DNA of 64,000 nucleotides. Origin: Rummeliibacillus stabekisii (GTDB taxonomy: Bacteria; Bacillota; Bacilli; Bacillales_A; Planococcaceae). The position numbers and the translations under genes were made by a program. The notes beneath the pieces were generated by a model. The model saw only the letters and a program-made list of their open reading frames with translations, was not told the DNA's origin and did no database searches. The stretch covers positions 1 to 64,000 of the forward strand of contig NZ_BJVD01000010.1 of NCBI RefSeq assembly GCF_007988965.1, read 5' to 3'. Below, piece after piece: positions 50,925-60,974 of the stretch (position 1 is its first letter; every line of letters starts with the position of its first letter).

Positions 50925-52199
50925 TTATTGTTTTAGTTTTGAGCTGTCTTCTAATGTTAATGTTTTTTGAACCAACTTGCCATCACGATACACTTTCAAT
51001 TTGATGTGATCTCCAACATGTTTCTTGTTGTAAAGTATCTTACGGAGGTCGATAGAATTGTCTACTTTCTCTCCATCCATTTCGACTATGACATCATATT
51101 TTTGAATACCTGCTTTTTCAGCTGAAGAATTTTTTACAACTTGGCTAACAACGATACCAGCTGTTACTTCAGGAGGCAATTTTAATGTTTGGCTTTGGTG
51201 GTAAGCTGGTACATCTGTTAAGTCGATTAGTGATACGCCCATTGAAGGTCTTACTACTTTCCCTGTTTGTTGCAATTCGTCTATTACAGGAATAGCTGAA
51301 TTGATTGGTATGGCAAAACCTAATCCTTCTACAGCAGATTCAGAAATCTTCATTGAGTTAATACCAATGACTTGACCTGCCAAATTGATTAATGCACCGC
51401 CACTATTCCCTGGGTTGATTGCTGCATCTGTTTGCAATACTTCTTCTTGCCAATCCTCCGTACCGTCTTCATTTAAATCAACCGGCACAGTACGATCAGT
51501 TCCTGAGATAACGCCAGTTGTAACAGAACCATAGAAGTCTAATCCTAGAGGGTTACCAATAGCAATTGCAGTTTCACCTTGTTTTAATTTATCAGAGTCA
51601 CCAAAAGTAGCCACCGTTTTTACCTTTTTACTTGAGATAGAAATAACCGCTAAATCTGTCCATATATCTGTACCGACTAGCTTAGCTTGTTCTTTAGAGC
51701 CGTCTGAAAATGTAACTTCTAACGTTTTAGCTCCTTCAACAACATGGTTATTGGTGACGATATATGCTTTGTTACCTACTTTTTTATAAATGACACCAGA
51801 ACCACTACCAACTGGCTCACTAGAATCCTGATCGTTTTTGCCATTACCTCCAGTGATGCCGCCACCATCTTGGAATGGTAAGTCGCCCCATAAGTCAGTT
51901 TGCGTTTGTTGAATATTTGTAATGCCCACGACTGCATCCTTTGTCTTCGCAACAGCATCTGTTACATTCGTTGAAACCTCTGTAGACACCTGTGGAGTTG
52001 ATGTTTTATTGGCTGTGGAACTGCCGCTGCTCGATACTCTCGCACTATTATTATTCGGCAGGTAATCCACCATGGACGGCAATAAGAGCCATACAAGAAG
52101 TGCTCCTACAATGACACCGATAATTCCGCTCAAAAAATAGCCTGCCTTGCTGCCATCTTTTCTACGTGTTTTTGTTTCATCTTGATCGTAATATCCCAT
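50925..52199 (-). CDS. htrA: HtrA-family membrane-anchored serine protease
   Basis: A 424-residue DegP-like protease, also called YyxA in B. subtilis. A cytoplasmic start, a single membrane helix at about 25-47 and a Ser/Thr linker lead to a trypsin-like domain with the triad His in NNHVVEGA, Asp in WTDLAVI and Ser in INPGNSGGAL, then a PDZ domain (about 325-420) beginning SMGVSLIDLTD. It degrades damaged envelope proteins. The ATG at 52199 has AAAGGG 8 bases before it. It is separated from walJ by a terminator-like hairpin. Confidence 0.93.
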   Translation of the reverse strand: MGYYDQDETKTRRKDGSKAGYFLSGIIGVIVGALLVWLLLPSMVDYLPNNNSARVSSSGSSTANKTSTPQVSTEVSTNVTDAVAKTKDAVVGITNIQQTQTDLWGDLPFQDGGGITGGNGKNDQDSSEPVGSGSGVIYKKVGNKAYIVTNNHVVEGAKTLEVTFSDGSKEQAKLVGTDIWTDLAVISISSKKVKTVATFGDSDKLKQGETAIAIGNPLGLDFYGSVTTGVISGTDRTVPVDLNEDGTEDWQEEVLQTDAAINPGNSGGALINLAGQVIGINSMKISESAVEGLGFAIPINSAIPVIDELQQTGKVVRPSMGVSLIDLTDVPAYHQSQTLKLPPEVTAGIVVSQVVKNSSAEKAGIQKYDVIVEMDGEKVDNSIDLRKILYNKKHVGDHIKLKVYRDGKLVQKTLTLEDSSKLKQ

Positions 52200-52326
52200 A
52201 TATTTCACCCTTTCTTCAATTATCTGCTTCGTTAGTAATACAATATCTGACCAACATTAAAATAAGATGAAAACAAGTTTAAAATCACCTCAAAGTTTTC
52301 CTAATCTTAACTTCCCCATTTCGGCA

Positions 52327-52411
52327 TAAAAAAATCCCCTTTTATTAAACTGACTCTAATCTCGTTCGTTATCAATATAACGGACAGAGCCCTTTCATAA
52401 AGGGGGATTTC
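52327..52411 (-). terminator. Branched terminator/attenuator between walJ and htrA
   Basis: On the minus strand, arms at 52397-52410 and 52332-52345 pair over 14 bp with one wobble and run into a T tract, enclosing a 51-base loop. The loop contains CGTTAT-CAAT-ATAACG (52367-52382). The first arm can instead form a local CCCTTT-CAT-AAAGGG hairpin (52390-52404), which would exclude the terminator. Confidence 0.6.
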
Positions 52412-52418
52412 TATATAT

Positions 52419-53207
52419 TTAGACTGTGACCAGTTCTGTTGGTTCATTCGCATCCGTATCATACAATTGGACGAATTCACCAGGCATAATGCCACATGAT
52501 TGCAATGTTTGAGAAACGCTCATGCGTGCTAAATCTTTCATATTATTGTCTTTACTTAAGTGTGATAAATAGATGCGCGTTGGCTTCTGATCTATCACTT
52601 CACTCATTGCAACAGCTGCATCCTCATTGCTAACGTGCCCTAAGTCGCTCAAAATTCGGCGTTTGACTGACCAAGGATAACGTCCCATCTGCAGCATGCC
52701 AACATCATGGTTGCTTTCAAAAACAAATGAATCAGCACTTCTTATAATGCCTTTCATCCGATCGCTAACATAGCCTGTATCTGTGATGACCACTAGCTTT
52801 CTTTGACCATCATGGAAGCAATAAAACATAGGATCACTTGCATCATGTGAAACAGCGAAGGACTCAACATTTAATGAGCCAAAGGTTTTGACCGTTTCCA
52901 TATCAAATTGAAAACGAAGGTCTGTTGGAATTGTTCCGACTAGCCCATCCATTGCCTTCCATGTTTTTTCATTTGCAAATACAGGTATTTGATATTTTCT
53001 CGCCAGCACTCCCACACCTTTAATATGGTCAGAATGCTCATGTGTAACCAATATCCCGTTTAAACTTTTTATATCACGGCCTACTTTTTCAAAAAGCTGT
53101 TCCATCTTTTTGCCAGTCAACCCAGCATCGACGATTAATGAATGTTCGCCGCTCTCTACAAAGATGGAGTTGCCAGTACTGCCACTAGCTAACACACTAA
53201 ACTGCAT
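52419..53207 (-). CDS. walJ: MBL-fold exonuclease-like protein WalJ (YycJ)
   Basis: A 262-residue metallo-beta-lactamase-fold protein: [10 protein letters not shown], the metal motif [11 protein letters not shown] at about residues 55-65, VITDTGYVS and FESNHD. B. subtilis YycJ/WalJ is linked to DNA repair and the WalRK locus. It is the last gene of walRKHIJ, 13 bases after walI. Confidence 0.95.
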   Translation of the reverse strand: MQFSVLASGSTGNSIFVESGEHSLIVDAGLTGKKMEQLFEKVGRDIKSLNGILVTHEHSDHIKGVGVLARKYQIPVFANEKTWKAMDGLVGTIPTDLRFQFDMETVKTFGSLNVESFAVSHDASDPMFYCFHDGQRKLVVITDTGYVSDRMKGIIRSADSFVFESNHDVGMLQMGRYPWSVKRRILSDLGHVSNEDAAVAMSEVIDQKPTRIYLSHLSKDNNMKDLARMSVSQTLQSCGIMPGEFVQLYDTDANEPTELVTV

Positions 53208-53219
53208 GGCTAAAACTCC

Positions 53220-54068
53220 TTACTGTTGCTGTAATTCCCTTTCTTTGGCGTTATGTTCAATATCTACGATTGTCCCATCTGCGTTTACAAAGTAATCCAC
53301 TTCATTCTTAATCCCTTTTTTATCCTTTGGCAACTCTACATGTATATACCATGTTGGTGCCAGTACTTGGATTTGCGTTAAAGGTACAAGTGTTGAATAG
53401 CCAAGCTCTATTTTTGTAATAGTAGAGTTCGGCATTAAATAGCCTTTGTTTAGAATAGCCTTAATAGCTTTTTCTGGTTCAATCAACGTTCCTTTTTCGC
53501 CAAAACTTTTCAGTGAATCAAACATCCTCTGTTCATAGTTTGTGATTTCATTTGCGTCATTCCAATGTACTTTTACAGCTGCATTCTGATTGTAATAAAT
53601 CGTTCGATTATCTGAAACTTGGAAGAATGTTGCTACTTTGTTTAACTTGTCTATCTTCCAAAGCCTATACGATCTTCCTTTATAAACATTCTTCTCAACA
53701 AATTGCGTTATATTATTAGCTGATAAACTTGTCAAAGGCATCGGCTTGGTAATCTTTGATACAATTTCTGTGTCATTATTACCGATATGGAGCTTTTGAT
53801 TTTTCAATTGGGCAAGCTCCAACATATTAAATTTTTTAATTTTGCCTGAAATATAGGAGACGTTAATCGTTGCAGCAGGCTTATTTTTAATCGTTATGTT
53901 TTCATCTTTTAAACGTGTAGAAAAATCTGTATCGCCAATAACAGGAACACTTTGCGCTTCATTATAACGATTTACGTACATATAATACAAAAATATATTT
54001 AAAATAGAAAATACAATGATAAAGATGGTTTTGGCTTTATTCCAATCCAACTTGCTCACCTCCTGCAC
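53220..54068 (-). CDS. walI: WalK regulatory protein WalI (YycI)
   Basis: A 282-residue protein with one N-terminal membrane helix (about residues 10-30, KTIFIIVFSILNIFLYYMYV) and an external domain. WalI and WalH bind WalK in the membrane and restrain its kinase activity. It overlaps the end of walH by 32 bases, an unusually long coupling overlap. Confidence 0.93.
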   Translation of the reverse strand: MQEVSKLDWNKAKTIFIIVFSILNIFLYYMYVNRYNEAQSVPVIGDTDFSTRLKDENITIKNKPAATINVSYISGKIKKFNMLELAQLKNQKLHIGNNDTEIVSKITKPMPLTSLSANNITQFVEKNVYKGRSYRLWKIDKLNKVATFFQVSDNRTIYYNQNAAVKVHWNDANEITNYEQRMFDSLKSFGEKGTLIEPEKAIKAILNKGYLMPNSTITKIELGYSTLVPLTQIQVLAPTWYIHVELPKDKKGIKNEVDYFVNADGTIVDIEHNAKERELQQQ

Positions 54069-55383
54069 TCGGCACTAGAGGTAGAGACTTCCACTTGCCA
54101 TTGATAAAGTAAAACCAAGTAGGCTTCAGTATAAAGACATTCGGACGTTCATTCGTAGATAAATAATAACCCGGCCTTATTTCTTCCACATCATTTATAT
54201 CGACACCATCTTGTTTGCTTATTTCCTCAATGGCTCTTTCGCCACTCTCTATCATAACGGTTTCGTTTTCAGGGACAGAGACAAGCTTGTAATAAGGACG
54301 TATATAACGAGCAATACGGGTTTCTCCCCATACAGTCTCAATCGCTGTAGAGGTGACAGATGGGTCAGTATATACCATATAGTCTTTCACATATAGCTGA
54401 TACATAATTTTGTTGTTTGAAGTATCAACATCTTCATAGCGGAAATCGCCTGTCCATCCACCATGTTCATTAATAAAATTAAATGTATTCAAGATAAGGC
54501 TAGATTTATTTGTCTTTTCTAAGTTGTCTACAGCATTGGCATCAACATAATCCAATGTTTTTTTACTTGTATTAACAGTCATCATGGAAACGCCATCCGT
54601 ATAATTCTCTTTAAAGTTTGTATCATCAATACTGCTTTTAACTCTTTTAGGCATTGTAAATAATGCATTTTTAAACTTATCAATAGATGAAGAAGAGCTT
54701 AAATACGTATACTGCATAACCTTCTCCTCTTGTGCAGGTAAATACAGTGTATTTCCTCTTTCCCTTGCGTACGCAATATAACGTTCAAGAGAATGAGATT
54801 TGTCTATAATATGTTTATAAAAGTCATCTTGGCTATCTACATGTACCTTTGCTTTGTAAAGCTGACCATTAGCAGTATTGGCGAAGAAAACAATAAGTTC
54901 ATCTGAGTCGTCTATGCGCTCCCAATCTAAAACCATTTTATTAAATGAAAGATTTTTAGGCTGCTCATCGACGGACGGCAAAATATTTTGGAAGATGGCA
55001 TAGGGCACCTCAGCAGGGAAAAATAGCGTGAAGTTATCTGCATCTCTCATTAATTGATTCACCTTATAGGCATTCGCATTTTTGCTTACTAAAGTCATAT
55101 TAGAGATACGCCAACGATGCATTCGATTCAGCATGTTTTTCATTTCTTCATACCGATCTGTGCCGCGCCACGAATTCTTCTCGTGGAAGACCATACGATA
55201 TGGTTTAACGACATCAGCCAGCTGTTGTTTCTTTTCAAAAGAAACATTCAGCGGCGGTTTTTGCTTTTCAAGTGGGTCATAGTCTGGTTTGTATGTCCAA
55301 ATGGAAAACGTCAATGTAATGCTTAAAAAGACTAAGACGAAGAGTAAAAGTGATTTAATCTGCTCGATATATTTCAATCCCAC
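54037..55383 (-). CDS. walH: WalK regulatory protein WalH (YycH)
   Basis: A 448-residue protein with an N-terminal membrane anchor (about residues 9-27, LLLFVLVFLSITLTFSIW) and a large external part. It forms a complex with WalI and WalK that keeps the essential WalRK signal low. Its start overlaps the walK stop by 10 bases. Confidence 0.93.
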   Translation of the reverse strand: MGLKYIEQIKSLLLFVLVFLSITLTFSIWTYKPDYDPLEKQKPPLNVSFEKKQQLADVVKPYRMVFHEKNSWRGTDRYEEMKNMLNRMHRWRISNMTLVSKNANAYKVNQLMRDADNFTLFFPAEVPYAIFQNILPSVDEQPKNLSFNKMVLDWERIDDSDELIVFFANTANGQLYKAKVHVDSQDDFYKHIIDKSHSLERYIAYARERGNTLYLPAQEEKVMQYTYLSSSSSIDKFKNALFTMPKRVKSSIDDTNFKENYTDGVSMMTVNTSKKTLDYVDANAVDNLEKTNKSSLILNTFNFINEHGGWTGDFRYEDVDTSNNKIMYQLYVKDYMVYTDPSVTSTAIETVWGETRIARYIRPYYKLVSVPENETVMIESGERAIEEISKQDGVDINDVEEIRPGYYLSTNERPNVFILKPTWFYFINGKWKSLPLVPSAGGEQVGLE

Positions 55384-57206
55384 TCACCTGCCTCATCCTC
55401 TTCATATGGCAATGTGAAGAAAATGGTTGTGCCTACTCCCTCTTCACTCTCTGCCCATATTTTCCCGCCATGCGCTACAATCATTTCCCGAGAAATAGCA
55501 AGACCAAGCCCTGTTCCACCCATAGATCGTGCCCGTGCCCGATCTACACGATAAAAACGGTCAAAAATACGGTCAACATTATCTTTTGGAATACCCATTC
55601 CATCATCTGAAATCATGACGGTTAAAATACCATCATTTGCTTTCATGCCAAAGCGAATATTGCCGCCATCCGGCGAATATTTCAATGCATTGGAGATAAT
55701 ATTATCAATAACTTGAGTAATCTTATCTGTATCGATTTCTACATAGTATGAAACAGAAGGCAATAATCGTATAAATTCAACGTTCTTTGATTTTGCCATT
55801 TCAAAACGGTCAATAATGCTGTTGAAGAATCGATTAAAATCCACAATATCAGCATTGATTTCATATTCTCTGCTATCCATATGGGAAAGCTGTAATAAGT
55901 CTGTTACCAGACGAATCATTCGCTCCGTCTCAGTTTGTGTGACATGTAAAAAGTGCGGGGCAATCTCTTTGTTTTGCCAAGCCCCTTCTGTCAATGCTTC
56001 TAAGTAACTGCGCATCGTTGTAAGTGGCGTACGCAATTCATGAGATACATTAGACACAAACTCGCGCCGTTCCATATCAATCTTTTCTTGTTCTGTAATA
56101 TCATGCAGAACTGTAATCAAACCGTTCACAAAGCCAGTTTCCTTCTGTATTACAGAGAAATTAGCACGCCAAATATAAGGACGCTCTGAGGAACTAAAAT
56201 CAAGGTTGATTGCATCCTTCATGTGGATTAAATCCTCAAATGTATGTTGTTTCTCCAAACCTAATACAGAAACCAATGGTCTTCCCATTAGCTCATTATG
56301 GCCGCTATTTAACAGTTTTTCAGCTGGTGAATTGATTAATATAATTTTCCCCTTCCGATCAGTCGCAATAACGCCATCCGTCATATTTGTAAGGATGGAG
56401 GCAAGCTTTCTTCTCTCACCTTCAGTAGTTGACTGCGCTTCTTGAAGACGATTGGTCAGATGGTTGAAGGCAATAGCTAATTGACCTATTTCATCGTTGC
56501 CATAAACTTTAACCTTCCTTGAGAAATTCCCTCTGGCCATTGCTTGCGCTTGTCTTCGCATATCGGAAATTGGTTTTGTAATAGTTCTGGCAATAAAAAT
56601 GCCAAGCACAATTGTTATGGCTAATGCTAATGCTGTACCGGCTGCAAGGATTTGATTAATATCATTCATTTGCTCAAAAATCCGTTCAATGTTTGCCTTT
56701 ACATAAACGGTTCCAATTTCTTTGCCATTAGCCTTTCCATTTGACATGATGGGAGTGGCCACTACCCAAATTCTTTTGCGTGTCTTTTCATCTAATGCAA
56801 TTTTGGCATAGCGCGTTTGTGTTGTAATAGATTGCCTTACAAGTGAATCCATTTCTCGTTGCCCGACAATAGACTGATTGCTCTTATCAGAGGAAGCAAG
56901 GATTCGGTAACGCGGATCTATGACTCTAATTTCTTTAATATCATCGGAGGATAAATCTACAATACTTTTTAAGCTTTGTTCAAGCGTTGGATCACTATCC
57001 GTTCGTTCTTTTAACAATTCTTCTTTAACGCTAAAGTTAACAAGCGTCAAACGATCAGTAACTGAAGTTTCAAAGCTCTTCTTTAGGTTTTGTTCCAATT
57101 CCTTTGCAAAATAAAGCCCTATAATTTGCATTGCAATAAGGATGAGTAATACATAAATCAGTACTAGTTTAACTTGGACTGATTTAAAAAAACGGACCTT
57201 TTGCAT
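55374..57206 (-). CDS. walK: Cell-wall sensor histidine kinase WalK (YycG)
   Basis: A 610-residue kinase: helix 1 at about 12-32, an extracytoplasmic PAS-like domain, helix 2 at about 183-203, HAMP (205-257), PAS (262-370), HisKA with the phospho-acceptor His in FVSNVSHELRTPL, and HATPase with NIISNALKY, DDGMGI and GTGLGLAI. It phosphorylates WalR to control autolysins and wall turnover and is essential in Firmicutes. It follows walR by 6 bases. Confidence 0.97.
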   Translation of the reverse strand: MQKVRFFKSVQVKLVLIYVLLILIAMQIIGLYFAKELEQNLKKSFETSVTDRLTLVNFSVKEELLKERTDSDPTLEQSLKSIVDLSSDDIKEIRVIDPRYRILASSDKSNQSIVGQREMDSLVRQSITTQTRYAKIALDEKTRKRIWVVATPIMSNGKANGKEIGTVYVKANIERIFEQMNDINQILAAGTALALAITIVLGIFIARTITKPISDMRRQAQAMARGNFSRKVKVYGNDEIGQLAIAFNHLTNRLQEAQSTTEGERRKLASILTNMTDGVIATDRKGKIILINSPAEKLLNSGHNELMGRPLVSVLGLEKQHTFEDLIHMKDAINLDFSSSERPYIWRANFSVIQKETGFVNGLITVLHDITEQEKIDMERREFVSNVSHELRTPLTTMRSYLEALTEGAWQNKEIAPHFLHVTQTETERMIRLVTDLLQLSHMDSREYEINADIVDFNRFFNSIIDRFEMAKSKNVEFIRLLPSVSYYVEIDTDKITQVIDNIISNALKYSPDGGNIRFGMKANDGILTVMISDDGMGIPKDNVDRIFDRFYRVDRARARSMGGTGLGLAISREMIVAHGGKIWAESEEGVGTTIFFTLPYEEDEAGEWD

Positions 57207-57212
57207 GTTCTT

Positions 57213-57923
57213 TTACTCCTGTTCAGGATTTCTTAAATAATAGCCAACGCCTCGGCGAGTGACAATCCATGCTGGATGACTCGGGTTATCTTCAATTTTT
57301 TCACGAAGTCGACGAATGGTCACATCTACTGTGCGGACGTCTCCAAAGTAATCATAGCCCCAAACAGTTTGTAGTAAGTGCTCGCGCGTCATAACTTGTC
57401 CGATATGCTTAGCCAAGTAATGAAGTAACTCAAACTCACGGTGTGTTAATTCAATTGCTTCATCTCTTTTTAATACAAGATATGCATCTGGCTGAATGAC
57501 AAGCGATCCTACTACGATATCATTGTTCTCTTCAACTGTTTCTTCAGCTACTGCCACAGTTTGGTGTCTACGCATATTTGCTTTCACCCTTGCAATCAAT
57601 TCTCGTGTGCTAAAAGGTTTAGTCACATAATCATCAGCGCCAAGCTCTAAACCTAGCACCTTATCAATCTCTGAATCTTTCGCTGTCAGCATAATGATAG
57701 GCAAGTCATATTTTTTTCGTACTTCACGGCATACTTCCATACCATCTCTTTTTGGCAACATAATATCTAAAAGCATTAAATCAGGTTTAATTTCCTCTAC
57801 CTTTTTTAATGCTTCATCTCCATCATATGCACAGACAACTTTATAGCCTTCCTTAATTAAATTAAATTGCAGTATATCTGCGATTGGCTTTTCATCGTCC
57901 ACTACTAAAATCGTCTTATCCAA
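57213..57923 (-). CDS. walR: Response regulator WalR (YycF)
   Basis: A 236-residue OmpR-family regulator, essential for cell-wall homeostasis: VVDDEKPI, the Asp of [32 protein letters not shown], and an effector with [12 protein letters not shown] at the end. It starts at a TTG behind AAGGAAGGGG and is first in walRKHIJ. Confidence 0.97.
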   Translation of the reverse strand: MDKTILVVDDEKPIADILQFNLIKEGYKVVCAYDGDEALKKVEEIKPDLMLLDIMLPKRDGMEVCREVRKKYDLPIIMLTAKDSEIDKVLGLELGADDYVTKPFSTRELIARVKANMRRHQTVAVAEETVEENNDIVVGSLVIQPDAYLVLKRDEAIELTHREFELLHYLAKHIGQVMTREHLLQTVWGYDYFGDVRTVDVTIRRLREKIEDNPSHPAWIVTRRGVGYYLRNPEQE

Positions 57924-58416
57924 TATATATTCCCCTTCCTTACTCCGGTCTTTTTCTATTCTATCAATACTCTACCATTCTTAAGTTTGCGTTGCATCTT
58001 TAAAAACCCCCTTCGACATTTCCTGGGGAATAATTTCGCTATGAATCGACACATCGACTATATGTCCTATTTAATTTTACCATACTTCAGCTATTTTCAT
58101 TGAGATTTAGAACGGTCATAAGGGCTTATTTTATCCCCTACATTTCTCCTATAATATGCATTTCTTTTTAAAAGTTTTAACAAAGCCATGCTTTTCACTT
58201 CTTAAAAACCGAATTTTCCGATATTATAGAGATATAGGGTGACACTTTGCTAAAAGGATGATAATTCATCTCATTTGGTTATTAGTGGAACTAATTGGGC
58301 TTTACGGATGAATAGGTCTATGGCTTAAAATTGTGATTAGCTAATTCTTCGCCAAGGATCTTTCTATTTGTAAGTCTGGTTAAACTATTATTCTACAAAA
58401 AGATTGGAGAGATTTT
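57924..58416. other. Intergenic region between divergent walR and yitT-like genes
   Basis: About 490 bases without a supported gene. It should hold the walR promoter on the minus strand and that of the YitT-family gene on the plus strand. I see no repeat, RNA or clear WalR box by eye. Confidence 0.5.
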
Positions 58417-59337
58417 ATGAGTGATGCAAACCGACAGAAACAGCAGCCGGTTTTGCCAAAGGGCATAGAAGTAAATAAACTGAAGAAAACACAGTCTAAA
58501 AAGAGGCTGGCACAAAGAACTATTATGGTCATCGTTGGGGCATGCATAACTGCTATTGCCCTTAGCCTGTTCCTCGTTCCCAACAACATTTTAGACGGAG
58601 GCATTGTCGGCGTTTCTATAATTATTTCCCATTTAACTCATCTGCCACTAGGCGTATTTATTTTCCTCCTTAATATCCCTTTTATTTTCCTCGGTTATAA
58701 GCAAATTGGGAAAACATTCGCATTATCAACTGCACTCGGTATTACTACTTTATCTGTCGCAACACTTCTCTTGGAACATGTAAAACCCGTTACCCAAGAT
58801 TTGCTGTTATCCACTGTTTTCGGAGGAATCATCCTTGGTATCGGAGTTGGCCTTGTCATTCGATCAGGCGGTTCACTTGATGGTACAGAGGTATTAGCTA
58901 TACTTTTTAATAAAAAACTCCCATTCTCCGTAGGCGAAATCATCATGTTTTTTAACCTCATTATCTTCACAGTAGCTGGATTTGTATTCACATGGGAACA
59001 AGCAATGTATTCAGGGCTAGCTTATTTTATTGCTTACAAAATGATTGATATTACCATTCAGGGTCTCGACGAATCGAAGGCGGTTTATATTATCAGTGAT
59101 GAATACGATGAAATCGGGCAAGCAATTATTGACCGTTTGGGCCGTGGCGTTACCTATCTAAATGGTGAGGGTGCTTATACGGGAGACACGAAGAAAGTGA
59201 TCTTCACAGTGATCACGCGTTTAGAAGAATCAAAGCTCACAACGATTGTTAGCGAACTTGACGAACATGCCTTTCTTGCCATTGGCAATATTGCTGAAGT
59301 GCGTGGAGGACGTTTTAAGAAGAAGGATATCCATTAA
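58417..59337 (+). CDS. YitT-family membrane protein
   Basis: A 306-residue protein with five or six helices (from about residue 30: IMVIVGACITAIALSLFLVPNNILDGGIVG in part) and a C-terminal DUF2179 domain with ESKAVYIISDEYDEIGQ and LDEHAFLAIGNIAEVRGG. Family function is not firmly known. TTGGAGAG precedes the ATG. Confidence 0.9.
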   Translation: MSDANRQKQQPVLPKGIEVNKLKKTQSKKRLAQRTIMVIVGACITAIALSLFLVPNNILDGGIVGVSIIISHLTHLPLGVFIFLLNIPFIFLGYKQIGKTFALSTALGITTLSVATLLLEHVKPVTQDLLLSTVFGGIILGIGVGLVIRSGGSLDGTEVLAILFNKKLPFSVGEIIMFFNLIIFTVAGFVFTWEQAMYSGLAYFIAYKMIDITIQGLDESKAVYIISDEYDEIGQAIIDRLGRGVTYLNGEGAYTGDTKKVIFTVITRLEESKLTTIVSELDEHAFLAIGNIAEVRGGRFKKKDIH

Positions 59338-59338
59338 T

Positions 59339-59376
59339 AAAAGGCAATCCCTCGAAAAGAGGGGATTGCCTTTTGA
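59339..59376. terminator. Bidirectional terminator
   Basis: AAAAGGCAATCCC (59339-59351) pairs with GGGATTGCCTTTT (59362-59374), between convergent yitT-like and purA genes. Confidence 0.9.
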
Positions 59377-59398
59377 CTTTTATATGATGGGGTTAGAA

Positions 59399-60688
59399 TT
59401 ACGCGTCCCACACATTAAGCAGTACATTAGTTTGATCACGATCTGGTCCCACTGAGAATGTTGCAATGCGGATACCAGTTAGCTCACTTACACGTTTTAC
59501 ATAGTTTCTTGCGTTCTCAGGCAACTCATCTAGCGTTTTGCATCCTGTGACATCCTCTGTCCATCCAGGAAGCTCTTCGTAGATTGGTTTGCAGCCTTCA
59601 ATTGCGTGAAGAGTCGCAGGGTATTCTGTAATAATTTCACCATTATATTCATACGCTGTACAGATCTTTACAGTTTCAAGACCAGTTAACACATCGATTG
59701 AGTTTAATGCTAAATCTGTAATACCTGATACGCGGCGAGAATGGCGGACAACTACGGAGTCAAACCAGCCTACTCGGCGTGGACGGCCTGTTGTTGTACC
59801 ATATTCTCGTCCAACTTCACGAATTTGTTGGCCAATTTCATCAAATAATTCAGTTGGGAACGGTCCATCTCCTACGCGTGAAGTATAAGCTTTACTTACA
59901 CCGATCACACGGTTTACTTGTGATGGGCCTACGCCAGCACCTGTTGCAACGCCACCAGCAACTGGATTGGATGAAGTGACATATGGATATGTGCCATGGT
60001 CTACATCCAGCATAACGCCTTGCGCACCCTCAAATAGTACCTTATTGCCCTCTTCTAGCACATCACTAAGAATCTTAGATGTATCTGTTACATACTGAGC
60101 AATTTCTTGACCATATTGGTAAAATGCTTCAAAAATATCTTCAAATTTCAAAGGTTCTACACCATAGTATTTTTCAAAAAGACGGTTTTTCATTTCTAAG
60201 TTTGTACGTAGCTTTTCTTCGAATACTTTTTTATCTAGTAGATCTGCGATACGGATACCAATTCGCTGTACCTTATCAATATAACATGGGCCAATTCCTT
60301 TGCAGGTTGTTCCAATTTTTTGGTCACCGCGGGCTTCCTCATCTACTTTATCTTGGTAAATATGATACGGCAGAATAACGTGAGCTCGATTTGAGATGCG
60401 TAAATTCTCTGTGCTTACGCCTCTTTCTTGTAGTCCTTTTAATTCTTCAACAAGTGATTTGGGGTTGATTACCATACCATTCCCCATAATGGACATTTTT
60501 TCTTTATAAAAAATGCCTGAAGGGATTAAATGCAATTTATACGTTTCCCCTTCAAATTGGATTGTATGGCCTGCATTATCACCACCAGAATAGCGGGCGA
60601 TGGCTTCAGCTTCTTTCGATAAGAAGTCGGTAATTTTCCCTTTTCCTTCGTCTCCCCATTGTGTTCCTACTACTACAACTGATGTCAT
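59399..60688 (-). CDS. purA: Adenylosuccinate synthetase
   Basis: A 429-residue enzyme that makes adenylosuccinate from IMP, aspartate and GTP, the first committed step to AMP. Diagnostic: [12 protein letters not shown] at the N-terminus, [31 protein letters not shown] and the GTP-site [10 protein letters not shown] end. GGAGG precedes the ATG at 60688. A PurR-type box lies about 100 bases upstream. Confidence 0.98.
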   Translation of the reverse strand: MTSVVVVGTQWGDEGKGKITDFLSKEAEAIARYSGGDNAGHTIQFEGETYKLHLIPSGIFYKEKMSIMGNGMVINPKSLVEELKGLQERGVSTENLRISNRAHVILPYHIYQDKVDEEARGDQKIGTTCKGIGPCYIDKVQRIGIRIADLLDKKVFEEKLRTNLEMKNRLFEKYYGVEPLKFEDIFEAFYQYGQEIAQYVTDTSKILSDVLEEGNKVLFEGAQGVMLDVDHGTYPYVTSSNPVAGGVATGAGVGPSQVNRVIGVSKAYTSRVGDGPFPTELFDEIGQQIREVGREYGTTTGRPRRVGWFDSVVVRHSRRVSGITDLALNSIDVLTGLETVKICTAYEYNGEIITEYPATLHAIEGCKPIYEELPGWTEDVTGCKTLDELPENARNYVKRVSELTGIRIATFSVGPDRDQTNVLLNVWDA

Positions 60689-60783
60689 AATCAGCACCTC
60701 CGTCAGGCACATTCATTGCACCCTGATTCAAACAGACTTATTGTAACAACGAAAATAGGCCAAGTCAATACAAGATGGCTAAA

Positions 60784-60827
60784 ATATACGAACATGTAAT
60801 AGAAGTCAGACTACAATGTTCGTTTTT
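60784..60827 (-). promoter_or_regulatory. Candidate PurR box pair upstream of purA
   Basis: ATACGAACATG and its inverted partner CAATGTTCGTT (cores 60789-60795 and 60816-60822) lie 18 bases apart between box edges, close to the 16-17 of the Bacillus PurR operator. T follows the right arm, so a terminator role is not excluded. Confidence 0.55.
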
Positions 60828-60940
60828 TTAATAATAAAGTTATAGACTTTGGGTAATATTACCTCAATAGAGTGTTAGTTCCGTTTTGCATAGAATTCCT
60901 TCCTTTTCTTGCTCCAAGATTAACTGCCCATTCTGGCAAT

Positions 60941-60970
60941 AAAAAAAAGAGCATTAAATGTAATGCTCTC
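60941..60970 (-). terminator. Rho-independent terminator of dnaC
   Basis: AGAGCATTA (60948-60956) pairs with TAATGCTCT (60961-60969); on the minus strand eight T follow. Confidence 0.9.
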
Positions 60971-60974
60971 ACAA

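Noticed and set aside
52307-52495. Minus-strand open frame of 62 codons overlapping the end of walJ
   Set aside because: It runs through the walJ end in another frame and across the terminator hairpin; composition and lack of a ribosome-binding site argue against a gene.
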